Part shown: positions 7,847 to 17,600 of the stretch, in pieces
How positions within the stretch are numbered: the stretch's first letter is position 1
How the letters are laid out: every line of letters begins with the position of its first letter
Assembly (NCBI RefSeq): GCF_042219825.1
Contig: NZ_JBHJHQ010000002.1
Span: 186,001 to 250,000, forward strand
DNA: 64,000 bases
Direction of reading: 5' to 3'
Source: JBHJHP01 sp042219825
Lineage (GTDB): Bacteria > Bacteroidota > Bacteroidia > Bacteroidales > UBA5342
The notes under the pieces: generated by a model
What the model was told of the DNA's origin: nothing
Seen by the model: the letters and a program-made list of their open reading frames with translations, nothing else
Database searches by the model: none
Position numbers and translations under genes: made by a program

Positions 7847-9286
7847 ATGAGATTAGCTTTATTGGGTTTGGCTATTTGCTTTTTTAATGTTTTTAGTGCG
7901 GGTATTGATCTGACTCCAAATGAAATAGATGAAAGTCGGGTTCATTTAGATAATGAACTCACAGTATCGTGCGATACTGTGACTGACCAGGCATTTGTTA
8001 CAGAAAGCGGAGCAAATTTTGTATCCTTTCAGCAAAATGCTGTAATGACTTACAGAGGTTACCAGTATATTGTTTTCTGGAATAAGGAAAAACAGGTGTG
8101 TTTATCGCGTAAAAAACTACCCGAAGGAAACTGGAAAACAATTGCATTTACCGATTATATATCTGATCACGATATCAGTGACGGACATTATTCTATTTCT
8201 TTTGGAATTTGTAAAAATGATGGTACTATACATCTGTCCTTCGATCATCATAATGATGAACTACATTACCGTGTTTCAGAAGAAGGATTGGCGAATAAAC
8301 CTGAATCAGTTAGTTGGTCCGCAGAATCATTCAGTGCGGTAAAAAACTATCTTGAAAGTGGTGTTATTTTGAATGAAGCCAAATTCCCGGGCGCAATTAC
8401 TTATCCGCGTTTCATTTCAAAACCAAATGGAGATATGCTGTTTGAGTGTCGGACCGGTTGGAGTGGAGACGGGAATTCACATTTATGGGAATATTCCGGA
8501 GCCTCTCATTCATGGACTTACATAGGAGAATATCTTCATGGCAGGTCAGATGGGATGCCTGAGGGATATGTGAATAACTGCGGGTACATTAATGGATTAC
8601 ATTACACACCCGGAGGAACACGGTTACATGTTTCACTGGTTTGGCGCGATTCACCTGATCCCAACAGCAATCATGATATTTGTTATGCGTTCAGCGACGA
8701 TGATGGACGTACCTGGTATAATAGTGATAGCATGCTAATTGGAACAACCGGAAGTTTTGATAAACGGAGATTGCTGAATTTTTATTCAGAAGGATTCAAA
8801 GTACTGACAGTTGGTCAAAATCGTGGCTTGATTAATCAGGAAGCACAGGTGATAGATAGTAAAGGAGGCATTCACATATTACAATCATATATGAAAGATG
8901 ATGCCCGAGGAAATTCCTGGTACGACAGAAGAACTAAGGCATATATGAGACACATTTATCAGGATAAAAATGGTGTTTGGCAAAATGATGTTATTGCAGA
9001 ATCAAGGATCGATCGTGGTGATATTGCAGCAGATGCTTTGGATAATTTATATGTTTTAGGTCCGGATTACAGGGTTTACATGGCCAAAGCAAAAGAAAAC
9101 TGGGACACATGGCATGAGTTTGATGTTTCTCAGGATGGGGAGGCCGTAGCCGAGGGTCTAATCGACCGTGAAATGTTATTAAAATATAATGTCTTATCTT
9201 TTGTTTTGGCTGAAAGTGATTTGAAAGGTCATATTATCGTGCCTCATTACGAATTACCCGATGCAGTCTCAACAGTTGCAGAATAG
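7847..9286 (+). CDS. Secreted BNR_4 beta-propeller enzyme (PL24/PL25/GH145-like)
   Basis: A 479-residue protein with a short signal peptide (about 1-18) and a whole-length BNR_4-type propeller: repeated Asp-box-like turns such as F-S-D-D-D-G-R-T-W and segments like H-L-S-F-D-H-H-N-D-E-L-H. This fold family includes ulvan lyases (PL24, PL25) and the GH145 enzymes that take rhamnose from glucuronic acid on arabinogalactan. The sequence alone does not tell which; with GH127, GH42 and PL11 nearby, a rhamnose/uronic acid linkage is plausible. There is no T9SS tag, so it is probably periplasmic. It ends the first apparent operon. Confidence 0.75.
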   Translation: MRLALLGLAICFFNVFSAGIDLTPNEIDESRVHLDNELTVSCDTVTDQAFVTESGANFVSFQQNAVMTYRGYQYIVFWNKEKQVCLSRKKLPEGNWKTIAFTDYISDHDISDGHYSISFGICKNDGTIHLSFDHHNDELHYRVSEEGLANKPESVSWSAESFSAVKNYLESGVILNEAKFPGAITYPRFISKPNGDMLFECRTGWSGDGNSHLWEYSGASHSWTYIGEYLHGRSDGMPEGYVNNCGYINGLHYTPGGTRLHVSLVWRDSPDPNSNHDICYAFSDDDGRTWYNSDSMLIGTTGSFDKRRLLNFYSEGFKVLTVGQNRGLINQEAQVIDSKGGIHILQSYMKDDARGNSWYDRRTKAYMRHIYQDKNGVWQNDVIAESRIDRGDIAADALDNLYVLGPDYRVYMAKAKENWDTWHEFDVSQDGEAVAEGLIDREMLLKYNVLSFVLAESDLKGHIIVPHYELPDAVSTVAE

Positions 9287-9359
9287 ACAGCATAGTTTAC
9301 TTTTTTGAACCAAAGTATTTTAGTGCTTAATTTATTACAATTAGATGGTATCCCTTAAT

Positions 9360-9409
9360 AATACGGTTTACATTGCTACTTTTTCACATTTTGGATTTCA
9401 TACCGTATT
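9360..9409. repeat. Inverted repeat AATACGGT / ACCGTATT
   Basis: Perfect 8-base arms at 9360-9367 and 9402-9409 are separated by 34 bases, in the 258-base gap between the BNR_4 gene and the regulator gene. It could be a spaced operator or a weak hairpin. No T-run follows, so it is not a classical terminator. Confidence 0.35.
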
Positions 9410-9515
9410 GCTTATTCAGTAAAAAACTGAGTTTATATCGATACACCTTAGAATCAGAGGTATCGAAGCTGGGTGTTTTTCAATATTTAAAAGTTTCAAA
9501 TCCTTACCCGATTAT

Positions 9516-9523
9516 TATCTTTG
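9516..9523 (+). promoter_or_regulatory. Candidate -7 box for the sensor/AraC regulator
   Basis: TATCTTTG matches TAnnTTTG and lies 21 bases before the ATG at 9545. An imperfect TTTC at 9494-9497 gives an 18-base spacer. This implies separate transcription of the regulator with a leader of about 15 bases. Confidence 0.45.
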
Positions 9524-9544
9524 TATCTTAAGGTTAAAGTTTAG

Positions 9545-12391
9545 ATGCGAGTATTAAAGCTAAATAGATTCTTTTTGATAATTACCATTCTGGTATTCGG
9601 ACTGGATTCAGCTTTATTATCCGCGCAGCAAATTACGGTGAGGGAAATTCCTGCACTGGATAAACTGCCGGTGAATGCCATTCACCGTATTTTTCAGGAT
9701 AGTGATGGGTACATGTGGTTTGGTACATTTAACGGACTTTGCCGGTATGACGGGTATGAAGTCATTACTATTCGTTCCGATTTTCAGCACCCCGATCTGC
9801 TGGCTGATAATTACATCACTTATATTAATGAGGATCAGAACAAAAACATCTGGTTTGGTACATTAAAGGGAGCCTATATTCTTAGCAAAGAGAACTACAA
9901 AATAACACCTGTTGATCTGGGTGAACTTTCATCTCAAAATGTTTTTTCGATTAATGTTACTCATGATGGCACAATCTGGATCAGTGTTTCAGGAAAATTA
10001 CTCCGGTTTAAGTCCGATGGTGAATTAATTAATACATACGATATTAGTTATGATAATGCGCCCCGCAGCGTGTATTTTGTATATGAAAACACGGATGGCG
10101 AACTCCTCATTTCAATAACCGGTGGAGGAATGTACCGGTTGGACAGGCAAAAGGATCAGTTTGAACCTTATTTTCATAACCGGAATTATATGGATATTGA
10201 ACGTATTATCCGGGATAAGGAGCACAACTGTTACTGGCTTGGAACCTGGGGCCGTGGCATTGTTCGGTTCACACCTGATGCAGAAAACGAATCCCAGCGT
10301 TATGTTCCGCAACCCTTGCCTTTGGATGCCATGAATCAGCCGGTTGCGGATCTTTTTCATATGGTAAGAGATGATGAATTTGGCTATTTATGGGTGACAA
10401 CTCAGAAGAAACTTTTTGCATTCCGGATAAATGAAAAGGGAATGCTGGAACAGGTTGATACCTCACCATTTCTGGATTCAGATAATAAAATGCTGTATGA
10501 AATCTATAAGGACAGGGAAGGTAAATTATGGGTTTCTGCATTTGATGTGAAAAGTTTCATTATTGATATACACGAACATAAGGTAAAAAAATATCCACTA
10601 AAGGGTTTAAGGGACAGGATCAGGGCAAATCCCGCTATCGTTGCCTTGTATTATGACAAGGATAGCCTTTTCTGGCTTTCGCAGGAACGATATGGATTAT
10701 ACATGTATGATGCCAAAACGGAAGGCCTGATGCATTATTCAGAATGTGAAAGTGTCAGAAATCTGCCATTCTGGTATGTTCAGGACATGATTGGTTCTAA
10801 AACTGAAAACATGATTTGGGCTGTGACTTATGGATCTGAGGTATATGGATTGAGCCATGACCGATTGAATATGGAACTGCAAGTGCAGATAAAACTCAAC
10901 GACGTTTCAGATAATCCCGGATTAGTGGCTTCTGTATGGGAGGATAAAGCAGGTAAACTTTGGATCGGAACCGGAACGGGCTTATATGTTTATCACATTT
11001 CCGGTAAACAACTGGAACCTTATGCAGAAGATCTGGGTCATGTAGCAGATATTACTGAAACAAATGATGGAACGATTTGGCTTGCCGTGCAAAACAAAGG
11101 CATCTGTTCCATTGACTCCAAACTGAAACTTACCTGGCATCCTTTTAAAAAGGATTTTGTTTGTATTGATGCAACCAGTGATGGAAACCTTTGGCTTGGT
11201 ACCGGAAAGGGAGAGGTGCTGAAGTATAGTTTAAAAGATAACAATCTGGAGGACTACAGTCTGGCCTGTGGTATGAAAGGAGATATCATTAACAATGTGG
11301 TTGTAGACGAGTACAATCATTTATGGATTGTAACCAATCAGAATATAAAAGAGTATAATCCATATAACAGTGCATATCGCATCTATTCTACACGAAACAG
11401 CGACTATCTGGTGACCCGGTTTCTCTCGAATGCTGTGTTTTACAATAAACCGGATGAGATATTCTTTGGTGGGATTTCAGGTGTCATCTCAATATCGCCT
11501 TCTCAACAGTTGGAAGGGATACCCGAAAAAGTATCTACCCATATCACGGACATCAGAATCAGTGGAAAGAGCATTATGATGGATTATACGAATGGTAAAA
11601 GGAATGACGAGTTACTGAATATTTCTCCGGATGAAAAGAATCTTGAAATTGACTTTTCCTCGCTGGATTTTCATCATTTGGATCAGATCCGTTATGCTTA
11701 TCGTATGGAAGGGCTTGAGGATGAATGGGTTTATCCCGATATAGGTATAAATACAGCATTTTATCGTAATCTTAAAAAAGGAGATTATACTTTTCAGGTT
11801 AAGTCAACAGACAAAAACGGGTTGTGGAGTAATCAGGTAACATCACTGAGTATTGTACGGCAGCCCGCATGGTTTGAAAGCTGGATAGCGTATGTTATTT
11901 ATCTGTTGTTGGGATTAAGCGCTTTAATTTATGGTGTATACATAGTTGCCCGACGGACAGAACGACGTCATAAAGAAAAATGGGCTGACAGTGCAGAACT
12001 GGTTAAAATGCATCAGTATGTTGATAGTAATGAAAGCGCATCAACACCGGAATTCGTAAAGATTGACAAGACCATGATAGATAAGGCTACACATATTGTT
12101 GAAAGCAATCTGGATGATAGTTCTTTTAATATCGAAAGCCTAGCCAATGAAATGAACATGTCCCGGTCCACTCTTTCCCGAAAGATAAAAGTCATTACAG
12201 GTAAAACGGCCTTTGAATTTATCAAGGAGATTAAGATGGTACATGCACGAGGTATGCTCGAAAACAAAACAGCAACTATTACCGAAGTTATGGCTGCTTT
12301 GGGGTACAGTGATTATAAAAACTTCACAGAATCCTTTAAAAGCATTTATGGAATTTCACCCGGTGAATACCAGAAAAGATCCAAATCCTGA
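9545..12391 (+). CDS. Membrane-tethered propeller sensor fused directly to AraC-type DNA-binding domain (no kinase)
   Basis: A 948-residue protein. The order is: signal peptide (about 1-27), a long run of Reg_prop two-component propeller repeats with the D-G-Y-M-W-F-G-T type motif (about 30-690), a YYY-type immunoglobulin-like domain (R-Y-A-Y-R-M-E-G-L, about 715-775), one transmembrane segment (about 779-801), a linker of about 45 residues, and an AraC HTH pair (about 850-948). The layout matches HTCS regulators at both ends, but HisKA, HATPase and receiver domains are wholly absent and the frame is unbroken. It should sense a glycan in the periplasm and bind DNA from the membrane, as ToxR-like proteins do. 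It lies between the GH2/BNR_4 genes and the GH127 block and probably controls one or both. Confidence 0.85.
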   Translation: MRVLKLNRFFLIITILVFGLDSALLSAQQITVREIPALDKLPVNAIHRIFQDSDGYMWFGTFNGLCRYDGYEVITIRSDFQHPDLLADNYITYINEDQNKNIWFGTLKGAYILSKENYKITPVDLGELSSQNVFSINVTHDGTIWISVSGKLLRFKSDGELINTYDISYDNAPRSVYFVYENTDGELLISITGGGMYRLDRQKDQFEPYFHNRNYMDIERIIRDKEHNCYWLGTWGRGIVRFTPDAENESQRYVPQPLPLDAMNQPVADLFHMVRDDEFGYLWVTTQKKLFAFRINEKGMLEQVDTSPFLDSDNKMLYEIYKDREGKLWVSAFDVKSFIIDIHEHKVKKYPLKGLRDRIRANPAIVALYYDKDSLFWLSQERYGLYMYDAKTEGLMHYSECESVRNLPFWYVQDMIGSKTENMIWAVTYGSEVYGLSHDRLNMELQVQIKLNDVSDNPGLVASVWEDKAGKLWIGTGTGLYVYHISGKQLEPYAEDLGHVADITETNDGTIWLAVQNKGICSIDSKLKLTWHPFKKDFVCIDATSDGNLWLGTGKGEVLKYSLKDNNLEDYSLACGMKGDIINNVVVDEYNHLWIVTNQNIKEYNPYNSAYRIYSTRNSDYLVTRFLSNAVFYNKPDEIFFGGISGVISISPSQQLEGIPEKVSTHITDIRISGKSIMMDYTNGKRNDELLNISPDEKNLEIDFSSLDFHHLDQIRYAYRMEGLEDEWVYPDIGINTAFYRNLKKGDYTFQVKSTDKNGLWSNQVTSLSIVRQPAWFESWIAYVIYLLLGLSALIYGVYIVARRTERRHKEKWADSAELVKMHQYVDSNESASTPEFVKIDKTMIDKATHIVESNLDDSSFNIESLANEMNMSRSTLSRKIKVITGKTAFEFIKEIKMVHARGMLENKTATITEVMAALGYSDYKNFTESFKSIYGISPGEYQKRSKS

Positions 12392-12655
12392 CACTGATTT
12401 GTTTCACGGTTCGGGATCAGTGCCATGCAAACGCACGAAAACACCATGGTATTTTTCTTCAAATGATTGGGGTTTTTATTCATTTCAGACTTGCCCTGTT
12501 ACCCCCTTTTAATTGATTTATAACCCATAAGAGTTTGTTTTTTTATTCCTTTTCTTTGATGTTGGATTTTTAAGTATTCACAATATCAAGGTTTAAACAT
12601 CATGCATATGCAGAAAGCTTTTATCGTTAAAATCACGTCAGGGTTTAATTATTAC

Positions 12656-14662
12656 ATGTCAAAAATTAATGTAAGATCAGGTTTCCTGCTTCTGGTGATA
12701 TCAGTTTTGTTTATCACATCCTGCACGTCAACAGGTAAAGAAAAAACAGTAAAAGTAGAAGCAATGGAAAGGCCGGTAAAGATTTCTGCCGTTAAAAACA
12801 TTACCGGGTTTTTCGGACACCGCATGGACGTTAACCGGAAAAACTATCTGGAAACATTTCCCATTGATAAATATGTCGATTTTATTGTTAAACGGGAACA
12901 TACGGATTGGAACTGGACACAGGCAGAGCAGCATGGCAAATGGGTAGAGTCCGCCTATCTGTCTGCAATCCAGTCTGATGATCAGGCTTTACTGGCTAAA
13001 GCAAAAGATGTATTGGACCGGATTATTGCTTCACAGGAAGAAAGTGGTTATGTTGGTGCAACAGCCAGAGATTTTCGTTCTGCTGAACGCCCGGTAAGGG
13101 GGATGGATCCTTATGAACTCTATTTTGTATTTCATGCTTTTATGACAGTTTATGAGGAGACAGGGAATGAAGAGGCTCTGAATGCTGCCGAAAAACTGGC
13201 AGGATACTTTTTAGAATACTTTGGCCCCGGAAAGCAGGAGTTCTGGCCATCAGATTTACGTCCACCGGAAAACATCCGGCACAAGTTGGCTGGAACGTCA
13301 CAGTTTGCCGGTCACAGTGTGCATTATTCATGGGAAGGCACTTTGCTGGCTGATCCGGTAACACGGTTGTATGAACTCACCGGTAAACAAAAATATCTGG
13401 ACTGGAGTCAATGGGTGGTCAGTAACATTGATAAATGGAGTGGCTGGGATTCATTCTCCCGCCTCGATTCAGTTGCCGACGGAAAGCTTGGTGTGGATGA
13501 ACTTCAGCCCTATGTGCATTCCCATACCTTTCATATGAATTTCATGGGTTTCTTAAGGTTATACCGCATAACCGGGGATGAATCGCTATTAAGGAAAGTG
13601 ACCGGTGCCTGGAATGATATCAATGAACGACAAATGTATATTACCGGTGGCGTAAGCGTGGCAGAACACTATGAACACGATTATGTAAAACCACTTTCCG
13701 GAAATATAGTGGAAACCTGTGCCACCATGTCCTGGATGCAACTCACACAAATGCTGCTGGAACTGACAGGTGATGTGAAGTACGCGGATGCCATTGAAAA
13801 GTTAATGATTAATCACGTATTTGCAGCTCAGGCAGCTGAAGAAGGCATTTGCCGGTATCATACACCACCAAACGGTACAAAACCGAATGGCTACTTCCAT
13901 GGTCCGGACTGCTGCACTGCAAGCGGACACAGGATAATATCGTTGATTCCAACGTTTGTTTATGCGGAGAACGGAAAAGATTTTTATATTAACCAATATC
14001 TGGCATCGGATTATGAAGGGGATGCATTCAAATTCAGGATCAATACCACATATCCTGAAACGGATAAAATTGAACTGGCAATTGTATCTGAAGATCCTGT
14101 TGACAAAAATCTGATGTTAAGAATTCCTTCCTGGTGTAAAACACCTGAAGTGAAATTAAACGGCAATATAATTCGTGAAGTCACATCAGGGACTTATCTT
14201 CAGCTTTCACAGAAATGGAAGAAAGGGGATATGGTTGAAATTCGTTTTCCAATGGAAGAGAAGTGGATTACAAGAGCACATCACAGTGATTATACCATGT
14301 ATTATTTACCGGGTGGGGAACACATGTATAGAGAGGTTCCAACCGAAATTATTCCTTCAGCTTTTATGAGAGGGCCGGTTGTTTATGCTCTTGATATGTT
14401 TTGGAATACTCAGCTGGACGCTTCAGCAGATCTGAATAAAGACATTAGAATTAATACATCCGTGTTACCAGTTCCGGTTCAAAAACAAGATGATAAAATG
14501 CTTGGGCCGGTTTATGAAACAAAAGGATTCTTAAGGGGAAAAGAGGTTAAACTCGTTCTCACCCCATTTGTCAATATTGGACAGTGGACCCGGACAGATC
14601 TACCGGATCCCGACAGGCATTCCAGTGCTTACACATACGGTATATGGTTGAATCATATGTAG
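12656..14662 (+). CDS. GH127-type beta-L-arabinofuranosidase, lipoprotein
   Basis: The frame is open from 12602, but the ATG at 12656 is preferred because it places a normal lipoprotein signal at the N terminus: hydrophobic stretch L-L-L-V-I-S-V-L-F and lipobox I-T-S-C with Cys23. The 668-residue protein is a DUF1680/GH127 (alpha/alpha)6 barrel with a C-terminal beta domain. The zinc/cysteine site is visible: E-T-C at Glu353-Cys355 and the D-C-C pair at Cys419-Cys420, matching the Glu, Cys and Cys-Cys of the HypBA1 type, where one Cys is the nucleophile. It is likely anchored in a membrane facing the periplasm or surface. It lacks a T9SS tag, unlike the next gene, and is 30 bases upstream of it. 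Other GH127 members cleave different sugars, for example in rhamnogalacturonan II. Confidence 0.85.
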   Translation: MSKINVRSGFLLLVISVLFITSCTSTGKEKTVKVEAMERPVKISAVKNITGFFGHRMDVNRKNYLETFPIDKYVDFIVKREHTDWNWTQAEQHGKWVESAYLSAIQSDDQALLAKAKDVLDRIIASQEESGYVGATARDFRSAERPVRGMDPYELYFVFHAFMTVYEETGNEEALNAAEKLAGYFLEYFGPGKQEFWPSDLRPPENIRHKLAGTSQFAGHSVHYSWEGTLLADPVTRLYELTGKQKYLDWSQWVVSNIDKWSGWDSFSRLDSVADGKLGVDELQPYVHSHTFHMNFMGFLRLYRITGDESLLRKVTGAWNDINERQMYITGGVSVAEHYEHDYVKPLSGNIVETCATMSWMQLTQMLLELTGDVKYADAIEKLMINHVFAAQAAEEGICRYHTPPNGTKPNGYFHGPDCCTASGHRIISLIPTFVYAENGKDFYINQYLASDYEGDAFKFRINTTYPETDKIELAIVSEDPVDKNLMLRIPSWCKTPEVKLNGNIIREVTSGTYLQLSQKWKKGDMVEIRFPMEEKWITRAHHSDYTMYYLPGGEHMYREVPTEIIPSAFMRGPVVYALDMFWNTQLDASADLNKDIRINTSVLPVPVQKQDDKMLGPVYETKGFLRGKEVKLVLTPFVNIGQWTRTDLPDPDRHSSAYTYGIWLNHM

Positions 14663-14692
14663 TGGATTAAAGAAACAATAAAGGATAATATA

Positions 14693-17600
14693 ATGAAACT
14701 TGCCATGAAAATGTTAAAGACTTTAATGATTCTGTTTGCCTATACAGGGCTGACTGCAAATGCGCAAACCCTTGTGAATGTTGCGCCCAATGTATCATCG
14801 GTAACAGCATCATATACGGCAGCATGGAATAATCTGAATGCAGTGAATAATCAAACTGCTGGCTTTGGTTTAGCGGGAGGTGGATTACCTGCATTAGGTA
14901 ACTCTGAAACATGGGGATCCTGGAGCAATACCCGTCCGGCATCTCAGTGGCTAAGTTATGAATGGTCCGATTCGGTATCCGTTAATAAAGTATCGGTATA
15001 TTTCTGGTGTGATAATGCCGGTTCAACGGCAGGCGATGGCGTGGCCATGCCTTCTTCCTGGAAAATTCAGTACATGAACAGCAGCTCGTCTGAATGGCAG
15101 GATGTTACGTTATCTGATGGACAGGCATACCCACTGAATATTGCATCTGTCAATGCTGTTGAGTTTGAACCGGTAAAGACAAAAACACTACGGTTATTTC
15201 TGAATGCTTCAACCGACGGAACTTCTTATGCAGCATTGGGTGTAACTGAATGGGAGGTTTATTCAGAGTTTGCAGATCCTTCTGTGTTGGTAAATGCATC
15301 TAAGATTGTTTTATCGGATGTCAGGGGAAAATCCACAGCAACACTCAATGTTAAGGGTATCAATATTCCGGAAGAAGGAATTGATGTGGCATTTAAAAAT
15401 GGATTAAGCGGGGTTGAGCTATCAGCAGCACATATTTCACAGCTTGAGGCACAGTCAGTTGGCGGCTACAATCTGACTATGACATTTAATTCCGTGGAAG
15501 GAACAAGTGCCTTTGATACGCTGACATTTCTAACCGGTTCAACACATAAAGATATTGTTGTTAATACCTCCAGGGACAACGACTGTTTCCAGGAGAAAGT
15601 TCTGAACCTTATTTACGATCCGCGTTTTCTTACCATGGATCGGTATTCAACCTGGAGCAATCCTCCTACACTTGTTACCCTTTCTGATGGGGAGGATATT
15701 AAATGCGGTGCTACATGCTTAAAACTGAATGGCACATCGGGTATTGAGTCTCCGAATATGTATTTTGATGCTGTTGAATATAAATTGAGCGGATGGATTA
15801 AAACCAATGGTACCTTCGAAACAGGAATTTATGGTAACGGTGGTGTGTTCACAAGCACTGATGATGCAACAGTGGAGCAGGCCCGCGATTATATTTACTT
15901 TTTGATACCGGATACCGAAGGAGAATGGCAATTTTTTGAGCATACGTTCAGCGTGGCAAATCCCGTAGGTGGTGGTGCCTGGGTAAATAACGGCCATAAC
16001 GAAACGGCGACTACTGTTTACCTCGATAACTGGCAGATTTATGATGCAAGCGATTCATTAAGTTCAGATACCGGTGGTACCCATGAATATCATGATTATC
16101 CGATTGAACCGGTTTCATTTACAGAGGTAAAACTTAACGACGCATTCTGGTCGCCCCGTATTCTTCAAAACCAGGAAACAACCATTCCTATTGCACTGAA
16201 TCAGTGCTACATCACCGGACGTGTGGATAATTTTAAGAAAGCCGGTGGTTTAATGCCTGGTTATTTCTCTACAGAATACACCTTCGACGATACAGATATT
16301 TATAAGATACTGGAGGGAATGTCGTACTCCATTCAAAGTCTGCCCAATAAGGAACTGGAAAAGCAGATGGACACACTCATTTATTATATAGAAAAGGCAC
16401 AGGAAGAAGATGGTTATTTGTATACAGCCCGTACAGCAGGTGAACCCGGTAATTTACACGATTGGGTAGGAGCACAACGCTGGGAGAAAGATCCGGATCT
16501 CAGCCACGAACTGTACAATTGTGGTCATCTTTATGAAGCAGCAGTGGCGCATTATAATGCAACAGGCAAACGGTCATTGCTGGATATAGCCATTAAGAGT
16601 GCAGATCTTCTTGTGAAAGACTTTTTAGTGGGCGGTTTAACATATGAGCCTGGTCATCAGATTGTTGAAATGGGACTGGTTAAATTATACCGGGTCACAG
16701 GAAACAAAGATTACCTTGAGCTGGCTAAATACTTTCTTGATCTGCGCGGAACCAAAGGTGTGATGCGAAAAGAATACAGTCAGAGTCATTTGCCTGTCGT
16801 TAAACAGACTGAAGCAGTTGGACATGCTGTTCGTGCGGTGTACATGTATTCAGGAATGGCTGACGTGGCTGCCTTAACGAATAACCCCTCGTATCTGCAT
16901 GCCATTGATACGATTTGGGGAAATGTGGTTGATAAGAAATACTACATCACCGGTGGAATTGGTGCCAAACATGACGGTGAGGCCTTTGATCATAATTATG
17001 TTTTGCCCAACAAGGAGGCCTATTGTGAGACCTGTGCGGCTATCGGAAATGTATACTGGAATCACCGTATGTTTTTAATGCACGGACAGTCAAAATATTA
17101 CGATGTGATAGAACGCACATTATATAATGGCATTATTTCCGGAATAAGCCTTTCAGGCAATCTTTTCTTCTATCCGAATCCATTGGAGTCAGACGGGGAA
17201 TACCTGTTCAACCAGGGAGCCAATACCCGTAAAGAGTGGTTTGGCTGTGCCTGTTGTCCAAGTAACTTATGCCGGTTTGTGCCTTCCATGCCGGGGTATA
17301 TTTACGCACAGAAAAGTGACAGTATTTATGTCAATCTTTATGTTCAGGGGGAATCCACGATTAGTCTTAATGAAGATACGGTACGGATTACGCAGGTTAC
17401 CAATTATCCGTGGGAAGGGAATGTCAGCCTAACTGTCAATCCTGAAACATCAAAAGCATTCAGTCTTCTTCTCAGGGTTCCGGGCTGGGCAAAAAATAAT
17501 CCTGTCCCCGGTGAATTGTACAGATATCTGGATGCCACTGTAAACAACATTACCTTATCTGTAAATGATGAACCGGTGGAATATGAGTTGAATGCAGATG

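Noticed and set aside
9545..12391. Frameshifted or truncated HTCS
   Set aside because: The frame runs without interruption from signal peptide to AraC domain, and the short linker has no kinase remnants, so a genuine kinase-less architecture is more likely.
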